Shown here one piece after another: positions 11,851 to 24,401 of a stretch of DNA of 64,000 bases. The first letter of the stretch is position 1. Every line of letters starts with the position of its first letter. The stretch is from Garcia nutans (lineage: Eukaryota; Streptophyta; Magnoliopsida; Malpighiales; Euphorbiaceae): NCBI GenBank assembly GCA_947685225.1, contig CANTUV010000035.1, positions 41,974,001 to 42,038,000 of the forward strand. The letters run 5' to 3'. The notes under the pieces were generated by a model, which made no database searches, was not told the origin of the DNA, and worked only from the letters and a program-made list of their open reading frames with translations. The position numbers and the translations under genes are program-made.

Positions 11851-12327
11851 CACTTATTAGGCATGCCACCAACAACAAACTCTGAAAATGGAATAACACA
11901 TTAGCCACACAATTTATTTATTATTCAATTATCATTTCCATTTCCAATTCTCATCAACATTTAGGCAAACATGCCTTCTTTCTTTCAATTGCATCATCAT
12001 AGCCAATCACAATGGCTTTGCATCATATCATTTCTTATTTGAATCATCATAACATCTTTGATATAACCTTTCAATATACATTACTCATGAAACACATTAC
12101 CATTTACATTGCATAACATAATATTGTTCAATCTCAACAATGCAATTAGGGCAAAGAACAATTTATATTATTTATAGCTTTATGATCTTCCACATCCATT
12201 TGATTAGGGCTTTCCATGCTTTAAGTATATTTAAAGTGTTTATGTTTAGGTTTAGGAACCAACCCACCTTTGAAGAACCAAAACAATACAATTAGAACAA
12301 AGAAATAAAACCCTAACCAACACATTT

Positions 12328-12575
12328 GAGGGACACGGGCAGCACCCTTGAGGGACACGGCCAAGCTTGTGGCCGTGTCACTCAAACCAATTGGACAGTA
12401 AGCAACACGGGCAAGGGACACAGCCAAGCTTGTGGCCATGTCTCTCAACCAAAAATCACAGTAGCTAACACGGCTTAGGGACATGGCTGTGTCTCTCAAA
12501 ACTAATCCAACACGCCCAAAAGTTCCATGACTTGGCCGTGTCTCTCCTTTGCTTTTAGCCGTGTCACCCATAAAC
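12328..12575. repeat. S1 cassette 1, type A: GACACGGCC hairpin array
   Basis: Units with perfect arms GGACACGGCCA and TGGCCGTGTC around AGCTTG at about 12353-12379, plus degenerate units with GACACAGCC or GACATGGC. Core bases are identical to those in Athila LTRs. Confidence 0.85.
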
Positions 12576-13466
12576 AAACCTTAACCAAATCCAACACTCT
12601 TTCAATTGCACTCAAATACAATATACACCATACAACATGTTTCAAATGAACATAATCAATGTTCTAAACACATATTCATCACAAAAACCACTTCACAATA
12701 CATTAATATTACATTTAAACAAATACCATTTCAAACACTAAAATCACCATCTTTCAAAAATCAACATCCACCACTTCCAACAACAACACCTACTTAAACT
12801 CTTAACTTAAAACCAATTCAACACTTGAAAACACAACACAAACACATCTCAAACACACCAAATCACAAAATCAACAAATCTTAATTCACTTCAACACCAC
12901 TTCAAAATAAGTAAAGAAAACTAGAGAATACTTACATTAGATGAAGAACTTCCATAAATCTCTTGTCAAATCCTTTGATTGCTTCTTCAATTTGCTTCTA
13001 GCATCAAGAACACCTCTCTTTCCTTTTGGTTTTTGGAGAGCCAGCCACTTCTTGAAAGAAAGAAGGAAATGATGAAGACACAAAGTCAAATTTTGCTTTT
13101 AATCTCCACCAAGTGATCTTATCCAAGCAATTACCAAAATGCCCTCAATCATATAACTAACTTTTTGTCTCATATAAACCCTTATATGTAATTACACACT
13201 CAACACAAATAAATATCTCTTCCATTGACTCTTCATTTGACCAATTTATATGTTATATATATCATCATATACACAACATATACCATTCTCTCTAAACCCC
13301 AATTCTTTTCCCCAAAACACATATACACAAGCATTCACTTTCCAAAATCTTTTCTCTTGCAATTTAACACATATATTCAATCCAATATATCACTACAACA
13401 ACAATAACAACAACATCAACAACTTAATCAAAACTTCTAGAGCATATATGAGGATATTACAATGAA

Positions 13467-13926
13467 AAATGCTCATGTAATTATCATGTGAATGTATGTA
13501 ACCATCAGGAAAAACATCACACAAGCAAAATCAGACTTTATTACATTCATTTTGGAAAAGAAAACATCAACATCCTTATAAAGAGTAGACAAATCAAAAT
13601 CAAAATTAAAATCAACATCAATATTCTCATAATAACATATTTCCTGATTCTTAAATTGATCTTCAATGAGTACATCAAACTCTTCTAGAGTCTTCAGGAC
13701 TTCTGAGCCAGCTTCCTTCTTCTTCTCTTGGACAGTTGGTGGCATGATTTCTTTCTTCACCTGTTCGATAATCTTAGCAACATCATCAAAGATCTCAAAC
13801 CCAGGGATCATCCTTCCCATAAACATGACAGGCCTAGTTTCCTTTACAGAACATCATATTTATCAGCTGGCCTAGCTTTCGACTCAGTCTTTTTACCATT
13901 CCAGCATTTAGCCCATAGGCAATCAT
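13467..13926 (-). pseudogene. Tat element coding fragment upstream of RT (gag-pro/linker), interrupted by S1
   Basis: The minus-strand frame 13826-13473 (117 aa; MFMGRMIPGFEIFDDVAKII...) leads into the S1 insertion and resumes at 10944 directly upstream of RT. The continuity across matching TSDs shows it belongs to the same Tat element. The segment EEFDVLIEDQFKNQEICYYE and the Asp/Phe-rich tail are not a domain I recognise; position suggests the protease-RT linker. Fragmentary frames continue to about 13926, where an S-family LTR fragment begins. The gag of this element is not visible. Confidence 0.55.
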
Positions 13927-15888
13927 AGGCATGCCGCCAAAACCAGAACTCTAAAAATTAAATAACATGCTAGGCACACAATTTATTCATATTTCTCATT
14001 GTCAAATTCTTTCATAATTCCTTTATAAAAACTTTTCTCATTTTCTCATGATCAAACTAGGCACATTGCCTTATTATATCATCTTTTTCTCACTTTTTTT
14101 TTTCATTTTTTCATTTTTCTCATTATCAATTTCTTTCTCATTGTCACATATTCAATCTAGGCACATTGCCTTATTTTCACATTTTTTTCTCATTTTTCTC
14201 ATTTTCACATCTTTCTCAAATTTCTCATTTTTATCAATATTAATTCATTTCATTATTCCACATATCTCATTTTTGCATTCACAACACATTACCCAATTAC
14301 TTTGGGTATTTTCACATAATATACATATTTCACATTCTACACAATTTAGCCATTATCAATGGCTTTTCACAATACATTTAACACATATATGACATTACAA
14401 ATGTCATAGCACATTATTCATACACAATCAATGAACCAAGTAACTTAACACATTTTCCAACCAAAATGTGTTAAGCCTAAATGTCATGCAAATATAAATA
14501 ATATATTCAAAGTTTGTACATACCTCTACTAGCAACCCAAAGCAAGCTTAGCACAACCTCCAATCCTATCCTTCCAACTTGCCCTTCACCACTTGGATGA
14601 AGCAAATCAACCTCCATCAATGCCTATACCAAATGTGATCATACATAATCATTTAATATCACATTCTAAGGTATTCTCAACATCAAACCATAATTAAACA
14701 TCACTCCAAACCAAATCCCAAAATTAAGCTTCACCTCACTTTAACTTTGAAAAACCATATCAAGCCATTTAAAGTAGCGTTTTAAGTTTATTAATATCAT
14801 TAGAAACATATTTTAGCATGTTTAAACCAATTACATTAATTAACCACATGCTTATGTCCAAAACCCTAAAATGACATAACCTTCACCATTGAAGGATCTC
14901 CATTCCAACTCAATCCAATTATCATTTCAATCTTATTTTCACCACTTATATCCTTAAATAACATGATTTAAGCATTAAAATCAAACAATTAATCATTCTT
15001 TGAAAATTCACTTTTCCAAAACTCTAAATCAATACTACCCTCTTCAAACTCTAACCAAAAACAACCAAATCCGATATTTGACTTTAAAATACTTGTTTAT
15101 GCATCAAAACAACTCCTTTGGAATCAACTTGCACAATTAAAAATCACGATTTCAAAAATTCAAATGTTCCATAACCCTAAATTTTCTCTCTTCACCAATC
15201 TTACCCAAACTCAACCAATTATTTAATCCTACCTTAAAATCATTATTTACTCATCAAAAGAACATCTTCCATACCCATTCCAACAATTATAACATGCTCT
15301 TTCAAAAACTCAATTCATACATATTCATAAGTTTTAAAGAACTTCATAATTTTGGAAATAAAGCCTACTTGTTGGAAAATAACCAAAACTACTCTTATTC
15401 CCTTGAAAGCTTGAAGAATTTGATGATGAAAGAAGCTAAAAATCTCCCTCTTTGGCCATGAAAGTCATCCTTGAAGGAAAGAAGAAGAAGAAGATGAAAA
15501 AAAAATGATTTTCTCTTTCCTCCCACTTACATTTTCAACCTTATATATATTATTATTTTAATATATTTTTAATTAATTAATTAATTAATTAAAACCCCAA
15601 AATATTATCTTCCATCCAAAATTATTTATTTTTGAATTATTTTATTAATTTTAAATTTCTAAGATTTAATTACCAAAATACCCTTTTAATTTGACTTTTC
15701 TTTTAAAAAGTGTTGACTTTTATATGTTATGTATATTTTACATATATACCACATATATGTTCCACTTTTTCATTTAAAACCCCTTCATTTTTCATTTAAA
15801 ACCATTAATTTAATATATCCATTTAAATTATAATTTATTTTATCAAATTTCCAAACATTAGAACTTTTCAAAAATTTGGGATATTACA
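13927..15888 (-). mobile_element. Truncated S-family LTR (S2), reversed
   Basis: The right end reads GGGATATTACA at 15878-15888, the inverted S-family 5' end. The left edge has 'ataggcatgccgcc' and 'ccagaactct' near 13927-13955, which align with 35036-35065 inside S3. The half of the LTR that would carry the double hairpin and the TGTAACACCC end is missing, and so is the GACACGGCC array. No TSD could be found, which fits truncation. AT-rich throughout, with T-rich runs at 14090-14250. The left edge is uncertain by tens of bases. Confidence 0.6.
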
Positions 15889-16100
15889 CATATGCACAAG
15901 TAATATGTATCTTATATACACATCAAATGTACCTTATATGTGTATTAAATATTAAATATGTAATGTATTAATCTAACATATACAATTAATATACCATGTG
16001 TATATGTTATATATACTCTAGATATATATATATTGAGTATATAAAATTTTATATCTCCAAATACTTATTTAATTTCTCCAAAATCACGGATGTTATAAAA
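15889..16100. other. AT-rich stretch, unassigned
   Basis: Dominated by TATATA and ATTAAT motifs. A GGATGTTATA near 16087 might be a decayed S-family LTR end, but this is weak. It separates S2 from the plus-strand Tat LTR. Confidence 0.35.
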
Positions 16101-16194
16101 ATGGGTTCAATGCAATATTAAAATCCAAAGACAAGTTGGTACAAGCCCTAAAACACATATTTTATCAAAATGACATGCCAATTTGCCCAAGGCA

Positions 16195-16385
16195 CTTGCC
16201 TGTGGTGAATTGGAGTGTCCAATTCGCCAGAGGCAAGGCTTGGGGAGAATTGTCCAATTCGCCCAGCCCATCACCTGTGGTGAATTGGAGTGTCCAATTC
16301 ACCACAAGCACTTTCCTGGGGTGAATTGGACACTCTAATTCACCCCAGTCCATCACATGTGGTGAAATGGAGTGTCCAATCTGCC
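16195..16385. repeat. Tandem hairpins in Tat LTR
   Basis: Four to five units of about 35-60 bases, the best with GGTGAATTGGA and TCCAATTCACC (perfect 11-base arms) around GTG at 16278-16302. The related block of the reversed Tat LTR is at 22290-22390. At 16428-16505 a separate 38-40 base unit ('ttttgactttgtcttagc') is directly duplicated. Confidence 0.8.
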
Positions 16386-16524
16386 ACAGGCCATAAATCT
16401 GACCATTTTGATTAGTTTTTATTAATTTGACTTTGTCTTAGCTGTTGGATCAAGTGTATTAGGATTTTGACTTTGTCTTAGCCATTGGATCAAGTGTATT
16501 AGGTTTTTGGGTTAAACCTAATTA

Positions 16525-16540
16525 TGCCTATAAATATTAA
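16525..16540 (+). promoter_or_regulatory. Putative TATA box of Tat LTR promoter
   Basis: GCCTATAAATATTAATG lies in the first quarter of the LTR, downstream of the tandem hairpins, a reasonable position for the U3 promoter. Activity is inferred only. Confidence 0.4.
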
Positions 16541-17219
16541 TGTTTAACATTAAAGAAGGAGGGATTTGGGCAGACAGTAAGAAGCAATAATCATGATCAC
16601 CAAGGGTTAGCAACAATCGTTATTAGCAAGGGTTAGCAGTTGTCAAGCAGTGAACACAACAATGAACAACCACCATTAAAGCAGAGAAGTAAGCAACCAA
16701 AGCAAAGCAACTTGAGTAAGTAGAAGCTTTAAACCACCAAACCAGAAGGTAGAACACATTTGTCTTCAACTTGTTTCATCCAAGATTTTACAAGTTCAAT
16801 CAATGTGAAATATTGGTGGAACCAACGACTGAGGTTTGCTATCTTTTATCTGATTCATTTTAAGTTTATAGTAAATCAATCCTTTTGTTTCATTGTTTTA
16901 TTTTCATTTATGTTTCTTTGTTTTCCTTCATTGTTTCATTGATAAAAAACGTCTAATAGCCTTACTTGAAGTATAATCCAATGAAACATGATTTGTACAA
17001 AGGTTAATTGTTTTCTATGTATACTGTCCATTAAGCTACGCTCAGCCGTTTAATTAATTTTCAAAATAACTTGTTTAGACTAATTTCAAATCGTCACAGT
17101 AGCAAAAATAAGTTTTTAAAACCTTAAAAATTTTAATAATTAGTTTCCAATAATTAAATCTTAAAATAGTCTTTAAATACCAAACCCTAAAATTAATTTT
17201 TCAAAAGTAAAATCCAAAA

Positions 17220-17420
17220 CTAGTTTTTAATCTCAAAATCCTAAAAAACCCTAATCTTGTCATCCTAAACCTAAAAATCCTAATCTTGCTTTCCTAAACC
17301 TAAAAACTCCAATCTTGTTTTCTAAAACCCTAATTTTTATCTTAAAAAACCCTAATTTAGTTATTAAAGTTGTAAAACCCTAATTTTATCCTAGAAACCT
17401 TAATTTAAGATGTAAACCCT
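17220..17420. repeat. AAACCCTAA-like repeats in plus-strand Tat LTR
   Basis: About ten irregular copies of AAACCCTAAT with variants, matching in inverse orientation the cluster at 2105-2410. Telo-box-like, but not a uniform telomere array. Confidence 0.65.
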
Positions 17421-18156
17421 AAATTTTTTATATTCATTGCTTTATTTAGTTTTAGATTTGATTATGTGATTTGGTATATGTTTTTATGGATGATGTACTT
17501 GAATTTTGATGATTGGTTCATTTAATTTATGATGAATGAATGAATGGATATTTTCTTTATTATTGTTACTGATTTATCTTTGTATTAATAATGTAAGAGG
17601 TATGTTTCCTCTTTGTGGGTACCTCATTAGTTAAACCTTATGTAATTTAAATTATTTCATTTTTTGGGATTAATGCAAAGGACACATTTCCACCTTTTGG
17701 TGGGTGTCCTATTTAGTTTTAGACATTGGCGATGTAAGGACATGTTTCCATCCTTGGATGGGTGTTCATTTATTTATTTTGTTTGGACATTACTTTGATT
17801 ATTAATACAATGATGCTTTTAAATTAATTATCCTATGTAATATGGATTACATCATAATAATTAAGAATTCTATAATATTTAGACCTGAAAAGGAGGCTAC
17901 TTCCAATAAACAGGGCATTGTGGGGGTGCTGGGTCATTCTCACCTTCCCCACACGTACCAAACTTTTTGAACCCATTAGGAGGTTGGGGATTCCTTAGGA
18001 ATTGAGTCATCCACCCCTTTCTTTTATCGGTACATTCGAGTGGCGACTTCATTTTCTCTGGATTTAGAATAGTGTTCTCTAAGGACTTATCTTAACAGTG
18101 TCGAAGTCGAAAGAACCATTCCACATGGAAGTGGGGATGAAAATTTTTGCTCATAG

Positions 18157-18174
18157 TGGCGACTCCACTGGGGA
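18157..18174 (+). other. Primer-binding site, tRNA-Arg type (Tat/Ogre)
   Basis: TGGCGACTCCACTGGGGA follows the LTR end by three bases. This matches the PBS usual for Ogre/Tat elements, attributed to tRNA-Arg. It fixes the element's orientation as plus. Confidence 0.8.
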
Positions 18175-19317
18175 TAAGAGAAGTTGATTCCATTGGTCTT
18201 TATATTATTTTATTGTTTCTTGTTATGATATTGTCCATTGCATCATTTAGTTTGCATTGTGTGCATGAGTTAGGATGCTCGTGTTACCTGAGTTATGTTA
18301 TGTAAGGGATACCATACTTTTACTCAAGGTATGGAGATCGAGCATGGCGTAACTACTCATAACCTCATACCTTTTAGTATATACTTGCTATGGGAGCCTA
18401 AGCTTTTCAACCTAAAGACTAAAGCCCATGTAGTTGGCCTAGTTACTTTTCTTAGGTTGTTACCCAAATATTTACTCTTTGACTATGATCGATATATCTT
18501 GGTTTGAACCATGACTTATTTGGTTTATTGTTTTCCTAATATGACCTAGTGACATTGTAAGTCCAAAATAATTTTAAAGTTTAAAAGACCAAAATTATTT
18601 TTAAAAACTTTTCAAGATGGTTTTTTGACATTTAGCTTTTCCAAGATGGGCCACCAATTCTTTATCTCATGGCCCAAAATTTATTTTCCAATGAATCATT
18701 TTATGGGCTTTTGAAATAAAACCATTTTAAATAAATTTTTCAATGGGCTTACAACTAGCTAGATCAATTATGGAATACTTAAAATCAATTGTGAACCTAT
18801 TTTACACTAAGACCTATTTATCATGGGCTTATTTGAAGCATGAATCAATAGTTATTTTTTAAAAATAGGAAATCCATTTATGATAAACCTTTTAATTTAT
18901 TTTTAAATCCAATATAACATAAAAGCTATCCTTTGTTGATCCAATGGATTAAAACTCAATTAATGGGAGTTATCATGGACCGACTTCTAAATTTAAAAAT
19001 TCAACTATTGTTTAAACCGTCCAAGAGAATTGTTCAAAAATAAGATATCCCATGTTGATATTTTGTTAACCATATACCTAGGAAAAGAGACTCGTTATTA
19101 GTTTGTGAATATTATAAGGTTGGAAGGAATTTCCTTACTCTTGTTGTTGGTTTAATTGTGCATCCATGCATACATGCATATACACATTGCATCTCATATC
19201 ATTGATCCTTTATAGCTTACAGCCCTGGAGTACAACAGTTCAAGAAGCTACGACAATCCAACCTACGCTAGTCACATAGAATCCAGCAATGACTTAGTCA
19301 CTTTTTCACCAAAAGCA
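18175..19317 (+). other. Leader region of the plus-strand Tat element
   Basis: Untranslated leader between PBS and gag start, with no sustained open frame that I recognise. A 70-codon frame at 18295 shows no family features. Confidence 0.5.
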
Positions 19318-20708
19318 ATGAATCCTAAGCAAGTTCAGAAGATGATGGATGACACACTCAATACCAAGATGGAGGGTCCTGGATGAGACCATGAAAAACC
19401 AACTAGCTGCAATATTTGGAAATACTGTTGAAGCATCTGGTAGCACCCAAAAGATGAAAGACAAGGGAAAAGCTAAGGTTAGTGAAGTAGTCTTCGATGA
19501 TGACATGATGGTTATGGATGATGATGACTATTGGGCTCAGTATTTTCAAGAACATCAAGATAAGAAAAAAAAGAATAGATTGTGGTGGAGAAATCAACTG
19601 TTGAGAAGGTTGAGACTTCTGATGTTGAGAAGATGATTGCTGATTTGAAGAAGAAGTTTGAGATGAAGCTGAAGGCCGAAGAGGTGTTAGAAATTGACAA
19701 GCTATTTGAATATGATGAAGGAATCCCTCACAAATTCAAAATGCCTACTTTTGCTAAGTACAATGGCATAGGGAATCCTCACTTGCATGTTAAGCAGCAC
19801 ATCATTGCCATGCAGTCTGCCGGAGCTACTAAGGCTCAAACTCTAAGGTACTTCATGCTTTCACTAGATCTTATTGAGCAAAATTGGTTCAACACCTTAG
19901 AGGAAAGTACTCAAAAGAATTAGAATTTGTTGTATAAAGCCTTCATCTAGCAGTATGGGCATAATGTGGAATTGGAAGTTACTTTAATGGAGGTAGAATC
20001 AATAAGGCAAAAGAAGAATAAAAATTTTGTTGATTATGTGAAAAGATAGAGAAACAAGACTGCATTGCTTAAGAAGAGGCCTGATGAATCAGAACAAATT
20101 AGGATGATCATGAGAGGGGTGCTACCTAATCTTCGTCAAAGGATGTTCCACACTATTATTATGAAATTCAAAGATCTTCTCCAAGCTGGTTTACAAATTG
20201 AAGAATGGGAATGGGAGAAAAATCACTTTTTTGGAAGGAGGAATGAAAGAGGTAACTATCAATCTGGTAGTCAGAGAGCACAAAAAGAAATGGATGTCAA
20301 TATAGCAACTGGCTAAGGGAAAAAAAAGAGGCAATTTTCAGAGTTGGGGAGACCTTTATCTTGGGTTCTCAATAAGTTACAAAAGCAAGGGCTATTACAA
20401 CCACTGGCTCCTCGACTGCTACACGATCCTCTTGCACTAAACTTTGATGCTAAGGCCTTCTATCAATTCCATCAAATGCAAGGACATGATAAAGATAAAT
20501 GTTCTTGATTAAGGCACGAGATCCAAGATTTAATCGACAGTGGCAAGATGCCTAGGCTTGATAAACCCAACACTAAAAGTAATCCATTGCCTAAGTTTGG
20601 AAGAGTATCACTGCCAACGACCTTCATGATAGAAGGAGGATTGATGAAAAGTTCTATCTTGTCTTCTTTTTAAGATGTAGATGGAGGAGTTTTTGAAGAA
20701 GAGGTGTG
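19318..20708 (+). pseudogene. Tat-type gag, decayed and cut at its 3' end
   Basis: ATG at 19318 (MNPKQVQKMMDDTLNTKMEG). After an acidic segment (DDDMMVMDDDDYWAQYF) comes the capsid-like core: FKMPTFAKYNGIGNPHLHVK near 19734-19793, TLRYFMLSLD, NWFNTLEES, then LLKKRPDESEQIRMIMRGVL near 20067-20126. The C-terminal part holds FYQFHQMQGHDKDKCS (a partial zinc-knuckle pattern) and EIQDLIDSGKMP. Gag packages element RNA into virus-like particles. Breaks include a frameshift near 19380-19600 and stops near 19921, 19948, 20047, 20314 and 20507. The frame runs into the inserted reversed LTR at 20709, so pol of this element is not here. Confidence 0.8.
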
Positions 20709-22588
20709 TGAGTGGGGATTTTTGTCCCCACTCCTACGTGGAATGGTTCTTGCGACTTCGGCACTATTAGACTCAGGGCCTTAGAGAACACGAGCCTAAA
20801 CCTGGAGAAAAATGGAGTCTCCACCTGGATGGGCCGAGAAAAAGAAAAGGGTCGATGACTCAATTCCTAAGGAATTCCTAACCCCCTATTGGGTTTGGAA
20901 AGTTGAGTACGTGCGGGGAAGGTGAGAATGACCCAGCACCCCCACAATGCCCGGTTCATTAGAACCAACCTCCTTTTCAGGTCTTAATATTATAAAATTC
21001 TTAAATATAATGACATTATCCATATTACATGCGATCATAAGAATAAATAAATACTTTATTAAAAATCATAGCAATGTCCAAACAAAATAAATAAATGGAC
21101 ACCCATCCAAGGATGAAACCATGTCCTTACATCGTCCAATGTCTAAAACTAAATAGGACACCCACCGAATGGCGAAAATGTGTCCTTTACATTAATTTTA
21201 AAATATGAAAATAATTTAAATTACATAAAGATTAATTAATGAGGTACCCAATCATGGAAACATACCTCTTATAATTTTAATAAATAAATAATAATCAAGA
21301 AAATATTCATCCATGATAAATTAAATAAATCAAACATAGAAATCAAATAAATCAATCACCAAAACATATAATAAATCACATAATGAAATCTAAAACTAAA
21401 TAAAGCAATAAATGTATAAGTCTAGGGTTTACATCTTAAATTAGGGTTTCATGAATGGAATTAGGGTTTTGATATATAGAACTATTATTATTATTATTTA
21501 AAAAAAACATCAAGATACTGTGATATATTTATAAACTTTGATCTTATTGAAATATTGACTTATAATAAATAATTGCACAACACATACTCTTATATGGATG
21601 GCTACTGGATGTGTTTTAATTAAATGAACGTGCATCAAAAATAATTAGTCATGTATGTGTTACTGGAGCTATTTTGTATGAATAACAAGCAATCTCATCA
21701 AAAATTATTATGCCAGGTTTAAATGGATTTAATTTAGAAGACTTACCTTCATTGTTGATACCACCAATAATTAAAGATTGGTCCAAATTCTTGATTGCAC
21801 CGGCTTTATTTGTTGGTTGAAAAAAATCAAGATAGTAGTGAGCCACTGCCTTGATAAAGTTTTGTGTTTGATCTTTTTGTCCTTTGGCTGCTAGGGTTGC
21901 TCCTTATTTTTGGTTGCTGCTTCTTTCTCTCTGTCTCTTTTCTTTCTCTGTTGTTGCAATCTTTTAATTCCAGTTCTAGAAATAAATTGCTAAAAGTTTA
22001 AAAGTCATCAATATTTGCTACTGCCTGTGTTTCTTCTCGAAGAAAAGAAAAGAAGTCCTTGAATAATTCTTAAATAATTGTGGCTATCCTTCATTATGTG
22101 TTTGAAGACTAATCTTTATAGAATTTTAAAGTAAAACCTAACATCTTCAGGAAGTTCAAACTATTTAGGAAATTTATTTGAGTTTCCAAGTAAAAATAAA
22201 ATTTTGGCATAAATCGGCTAACGCGCTGGCTCGGGTTGCTGGGATGCGAGCAACGGGCGAGCAACGAGGCTGGGACGGGGACAATTAGGCAAGCGCCTAT
22301 AAGGCACTACCCAATTCATCACAACATGTAGCTGCGGCAAATTAGGGTAGGCCAATTCGCCGTAGCTGGCACTTGCGGCGAATTGCCTTGCCATGTGTCA
22401 CTCACCGATTGGTCCGTCCAAATTTTTATTATTTTTATTATATATATATTTTTTAAAAATAAATAAAATGAATACTAAATAATAAAATAAATATTAAATA
22501 AAATAAAATAAATAATAAATACAAAAAAATTATTTTAGACTTATTTTAAAATTTTGGACTAGACTTGGTAAAAAATAAAGGGTCTACA
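20709..22588 (-). mobile_element. Tat/Ogre-like 3' LTR of the second minus-strand Tat element
   Basis: About 1880 bp, from TGTAGACCC at 22588 (minus strand) to ...CCCCACTCA at 20709. Bases 20709-21000 are the inverse of 17910-18153: shared 'tgggtcattctcacc', 'ccttaggaatt' and the end 'gtcgaag'. It interrupts gag of the plus-strand Tat. The PPT to its right identifies it as a 3' LTR of an element extending right, whose gag is at 60421-64000. It contains an inverted 'ggcgaatt' hairpin block near 22300-22390. Nothing in it codes for a recognisable protein. Confidence 0.8.
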
Positions 22589-22607
22589 GTTTGCCCCCTG
22601 CTTGAAC
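22589..22607 (-). other. Polypurine tract of second minus-strand Tat element
   Basis: On the minus strand it reads GTTCAAGCAGGGGGCAAAC directly before TGTAGACCC. A short untranslated remnant (22608-22679) follows before the Athila insertion, resuming at 56992. Confidence 0.75.
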
Positions 22608-22679
22608 GATCTGAGACTTTTAGTAGAAGAGAGTGAAAAGCAACATGACTTTAAACTGATTGTGGATGAGGATGGGTTC

Positions 22680-24394
22680 TATTTTATTAGTTTTTGTTAT
22701 AGATTTGTGTCTTATTTATTATGATAATTATTGTTTTATTTAGGTATTTTGTTAGTTTTAATCGGTTTATTTAGTGTTTTCAATAATTTTGGTAGTTTGA
22801 ATTTATTTTAGTGTTTTTGTTATTTTTGTCCTAGTTTTTAGTGTGGTGTTTATGTTTTGTTGGTTATTGTTTATTTAATTCTTATTTAAAGTTTGGTTCA
22901 AGTTTTGTTTTAGGTTAAAAAGCCAAGGAACCAAAAGAAGGAAAAAATGGACAGAAGCTGACACATGCAGAGGACACGGCCAAGCCACTGACCGTGTCCC
23001 ATACCAAGCTAAAGAGAAGCCACAAGACACAGAAGGTGACACATGCAAGGGACACGGCCAAGCTTGTGGCCGTGTCCCTCCAAAATTGTTCAACACAGCC
23101 AAGCTCCCTCCAAACTGGCCGTGTCACTCAACCACTCCAAAGAAGAAAAGAAGAAACTCTCACAGAAGCGAACACAAGCAAGGGACACGGCAAAGCTTGT
23201 GGCCGTTTCCCTCCAAAGAAGCTCAAACACGGCCAAGTTGTGTTAGCTTGGTCGTGTCTCACTCAGGTCCAAAGCAAAAGGAAGAAAATCAAGCAGTAGA
23301 AGACACAAGCAAGGGACTCGGCCAAGCTTGTGGCCGTGTCCCTCCAAAGACCTCAGACACGGCCAAGTCTCCTTTAACCTGGCCATGCCACTCATGGATT
23401 AATGAAGACGCGCGGAGGTTTCGTATAAGTGTGAAAATTAAGGTTTTCTTAAGGGTTGTTGAGAGTTTGAGTTTGTTTGAGCCATCAAAGAGAGTTTTAG
23501 GGTTTCATATCTTGTTTTCTTTGATTTTTGATTACACTTTGGATTAGACTAGCTTAGATTAGATTTATTCTTGCCATTGATGCATTCTTCGAGCAAGTTC
23601 TGAACAAGAGATTCTTCAAGAGCTAAGAAGTTTGTAATTTGGTTTTGTTCTTGAACTTTATCTCTTTAATTTCATTGGAATTGTATTTATGGATATTATC
23701 ATGTCTAAATTGATTTCTTTGAATTTTAATGAGATGAGTATGTTTGATAGCATTATGAACTAATTTGATCTAGTCTAGGGTTTGTATGGATCTGCTATGA
23801 TTGTATGAATTGGTTATTACTCTTAACTTAATTATTTCTTTAAGCCTTTATTGAATGGATTATTGCTAATATATAATTGATTGGCCACCAATTATGTGTT
23901 TTAGGTATTAGATGATGGATTGAGAGATGAAGTCTAATGCTGGAACAATTCAATTAAGGACTTAGGTGAATTAGAGATATAACCTAGGAAAAGATTATTT
24001 CAATCGTAACAAGATTATTTGAGAGAGGTTTGAATGCAAGAGCTTATTTCCTTTCAATTAATTAAGTTGCTTGAGATTTAATCTTTGAAATTAAATTAGT
24101 TAAGAGGAATAACCGTTCATACATATAAGTAGTAGAGAAGTGCAAACCCTAGACCCTTCTATTAAGTGAATCAAAACATCAGCTCAATTTACTTTTATTG
24201 TTTTAAACTTCGATCAATCTGTCTCTATTAATTGTTAGCAATTTAAATTTATTCATTACTTGTTATTTATAATCTGATAATCAATTAGCTACTTTAGCTT
24301 CCTTGTGAGATGACCTTGGGGTGATCACCTTTGCTACAGCTATCTCGTATACTTGTGAGTGACGCTTTGTAGTAGAGTTAATTAGAGCGCAACA
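22680..24394 (+). repeat. Athila 5' LTR
   Basis: A 1715-bp LTR ending GCGCAACA, seven bases before the PBS. It contains the GACACGGCC array (22972-23390) in its first half. ORFs crossing the array, such as the 153-codon one at 23086, have a repeat-derived composition and are not genes. The 3' LTR counterpart is in four pieces: 39409-40648, 45767-46211, 48781-48791 and 56972-56991. Confidence 0.93.
22972..23390. repeat. GACACGGCC hairpin array in Athila 5' LTR
   Basis: About six hairpin-capable units spaced about 70 bases apart; the most perfect (23050-23077) has 11-base arms GGACACGGCCA / TGGCCGTGTCC around AGCTTG. The 3' LTR copy is 39699-40105, where this best unit has lost its loop and most of one arm. 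Confidence 0.9.
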
Positions 24395-24401
24395 AGTTTT
24401 T

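Larger units (their letters stand above)
10950..13461 (-). mobile_element. Solo LTR S1, S family (Del/Tekay-like), reversed
   Basis: A 2512-bp insertion with ends TGTAACACCCC and GGATATTACA (TG...CA), flanked by the 5-bp duplication ATGAA at 10945-10949 and 13462-13466. It has no coding region, PBS or internal direct repeat, so I read it as a solo LTR left by LTR-LTR recombination. It is related along its length to S5 in the opposite orientation. It carries cassette 2 of type X (11686-11850), cassette 1 of type A (12328-12575) and the double hairpin (11368-11410). Orientation is inferred from the TGTAATATCC end being the 5' end. It splits the Tat pol. Lineage (large-LTR chromovirus) rests on terminal sequences and is tentative. 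Confidence 0.8.
16101..18153 (+). mobile_element. Tat/Ogre-like 5' LTR, plus strand
   Basis: Matches, inverted, the LTR at 20709-22588: shared blocks include the 'aattcgcc' hairpins near 16200, AAACCCTAA motifs, 'ggacacatttcc' and 'ggtgggtgtcc' near 17680-17710, 'gcattgtgggggtgctgggt' near 17917, and the terminal region before the PBS. The 3' end is placed at CTCA (18153), three bases before the PBS. The TGTAGACCC start is not visible, so the left edge is lost or heavily diverged. A probable TATA box (CTATAAATA) lies near 16529. Confidence 0.7.

Noticed and set aside
10950..13461. S-family elements as DNA transposons, because both ends share the inverted TGTAAYAYCCC
   Set aside because: 5-bp TSDs and TG...CA ends fit LTRs; the inverted similarity is about 12 bases and no transposase or known TIR family matches.
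13473..13826. An independent host ORF of 117 codons on the minus strand
   Set aside because: It continues across the S1 target duplication into Tat RT, so it is part of that element.
22972..23390. Regularly spaced palindromic repeats resembling a CRISPR array
   Set aside because: Spacing is irregular, spacers are not unique inserts, no cas genes exist and the host is a plant. They are LTR tandem hairpins.
23086..23547. A 153-codon open frame in the Athila LTR
   Set aside because: It is a translation of the GACACGGCC array and reappears in shifted form in the 3' LTR; composition is repeat-derived.
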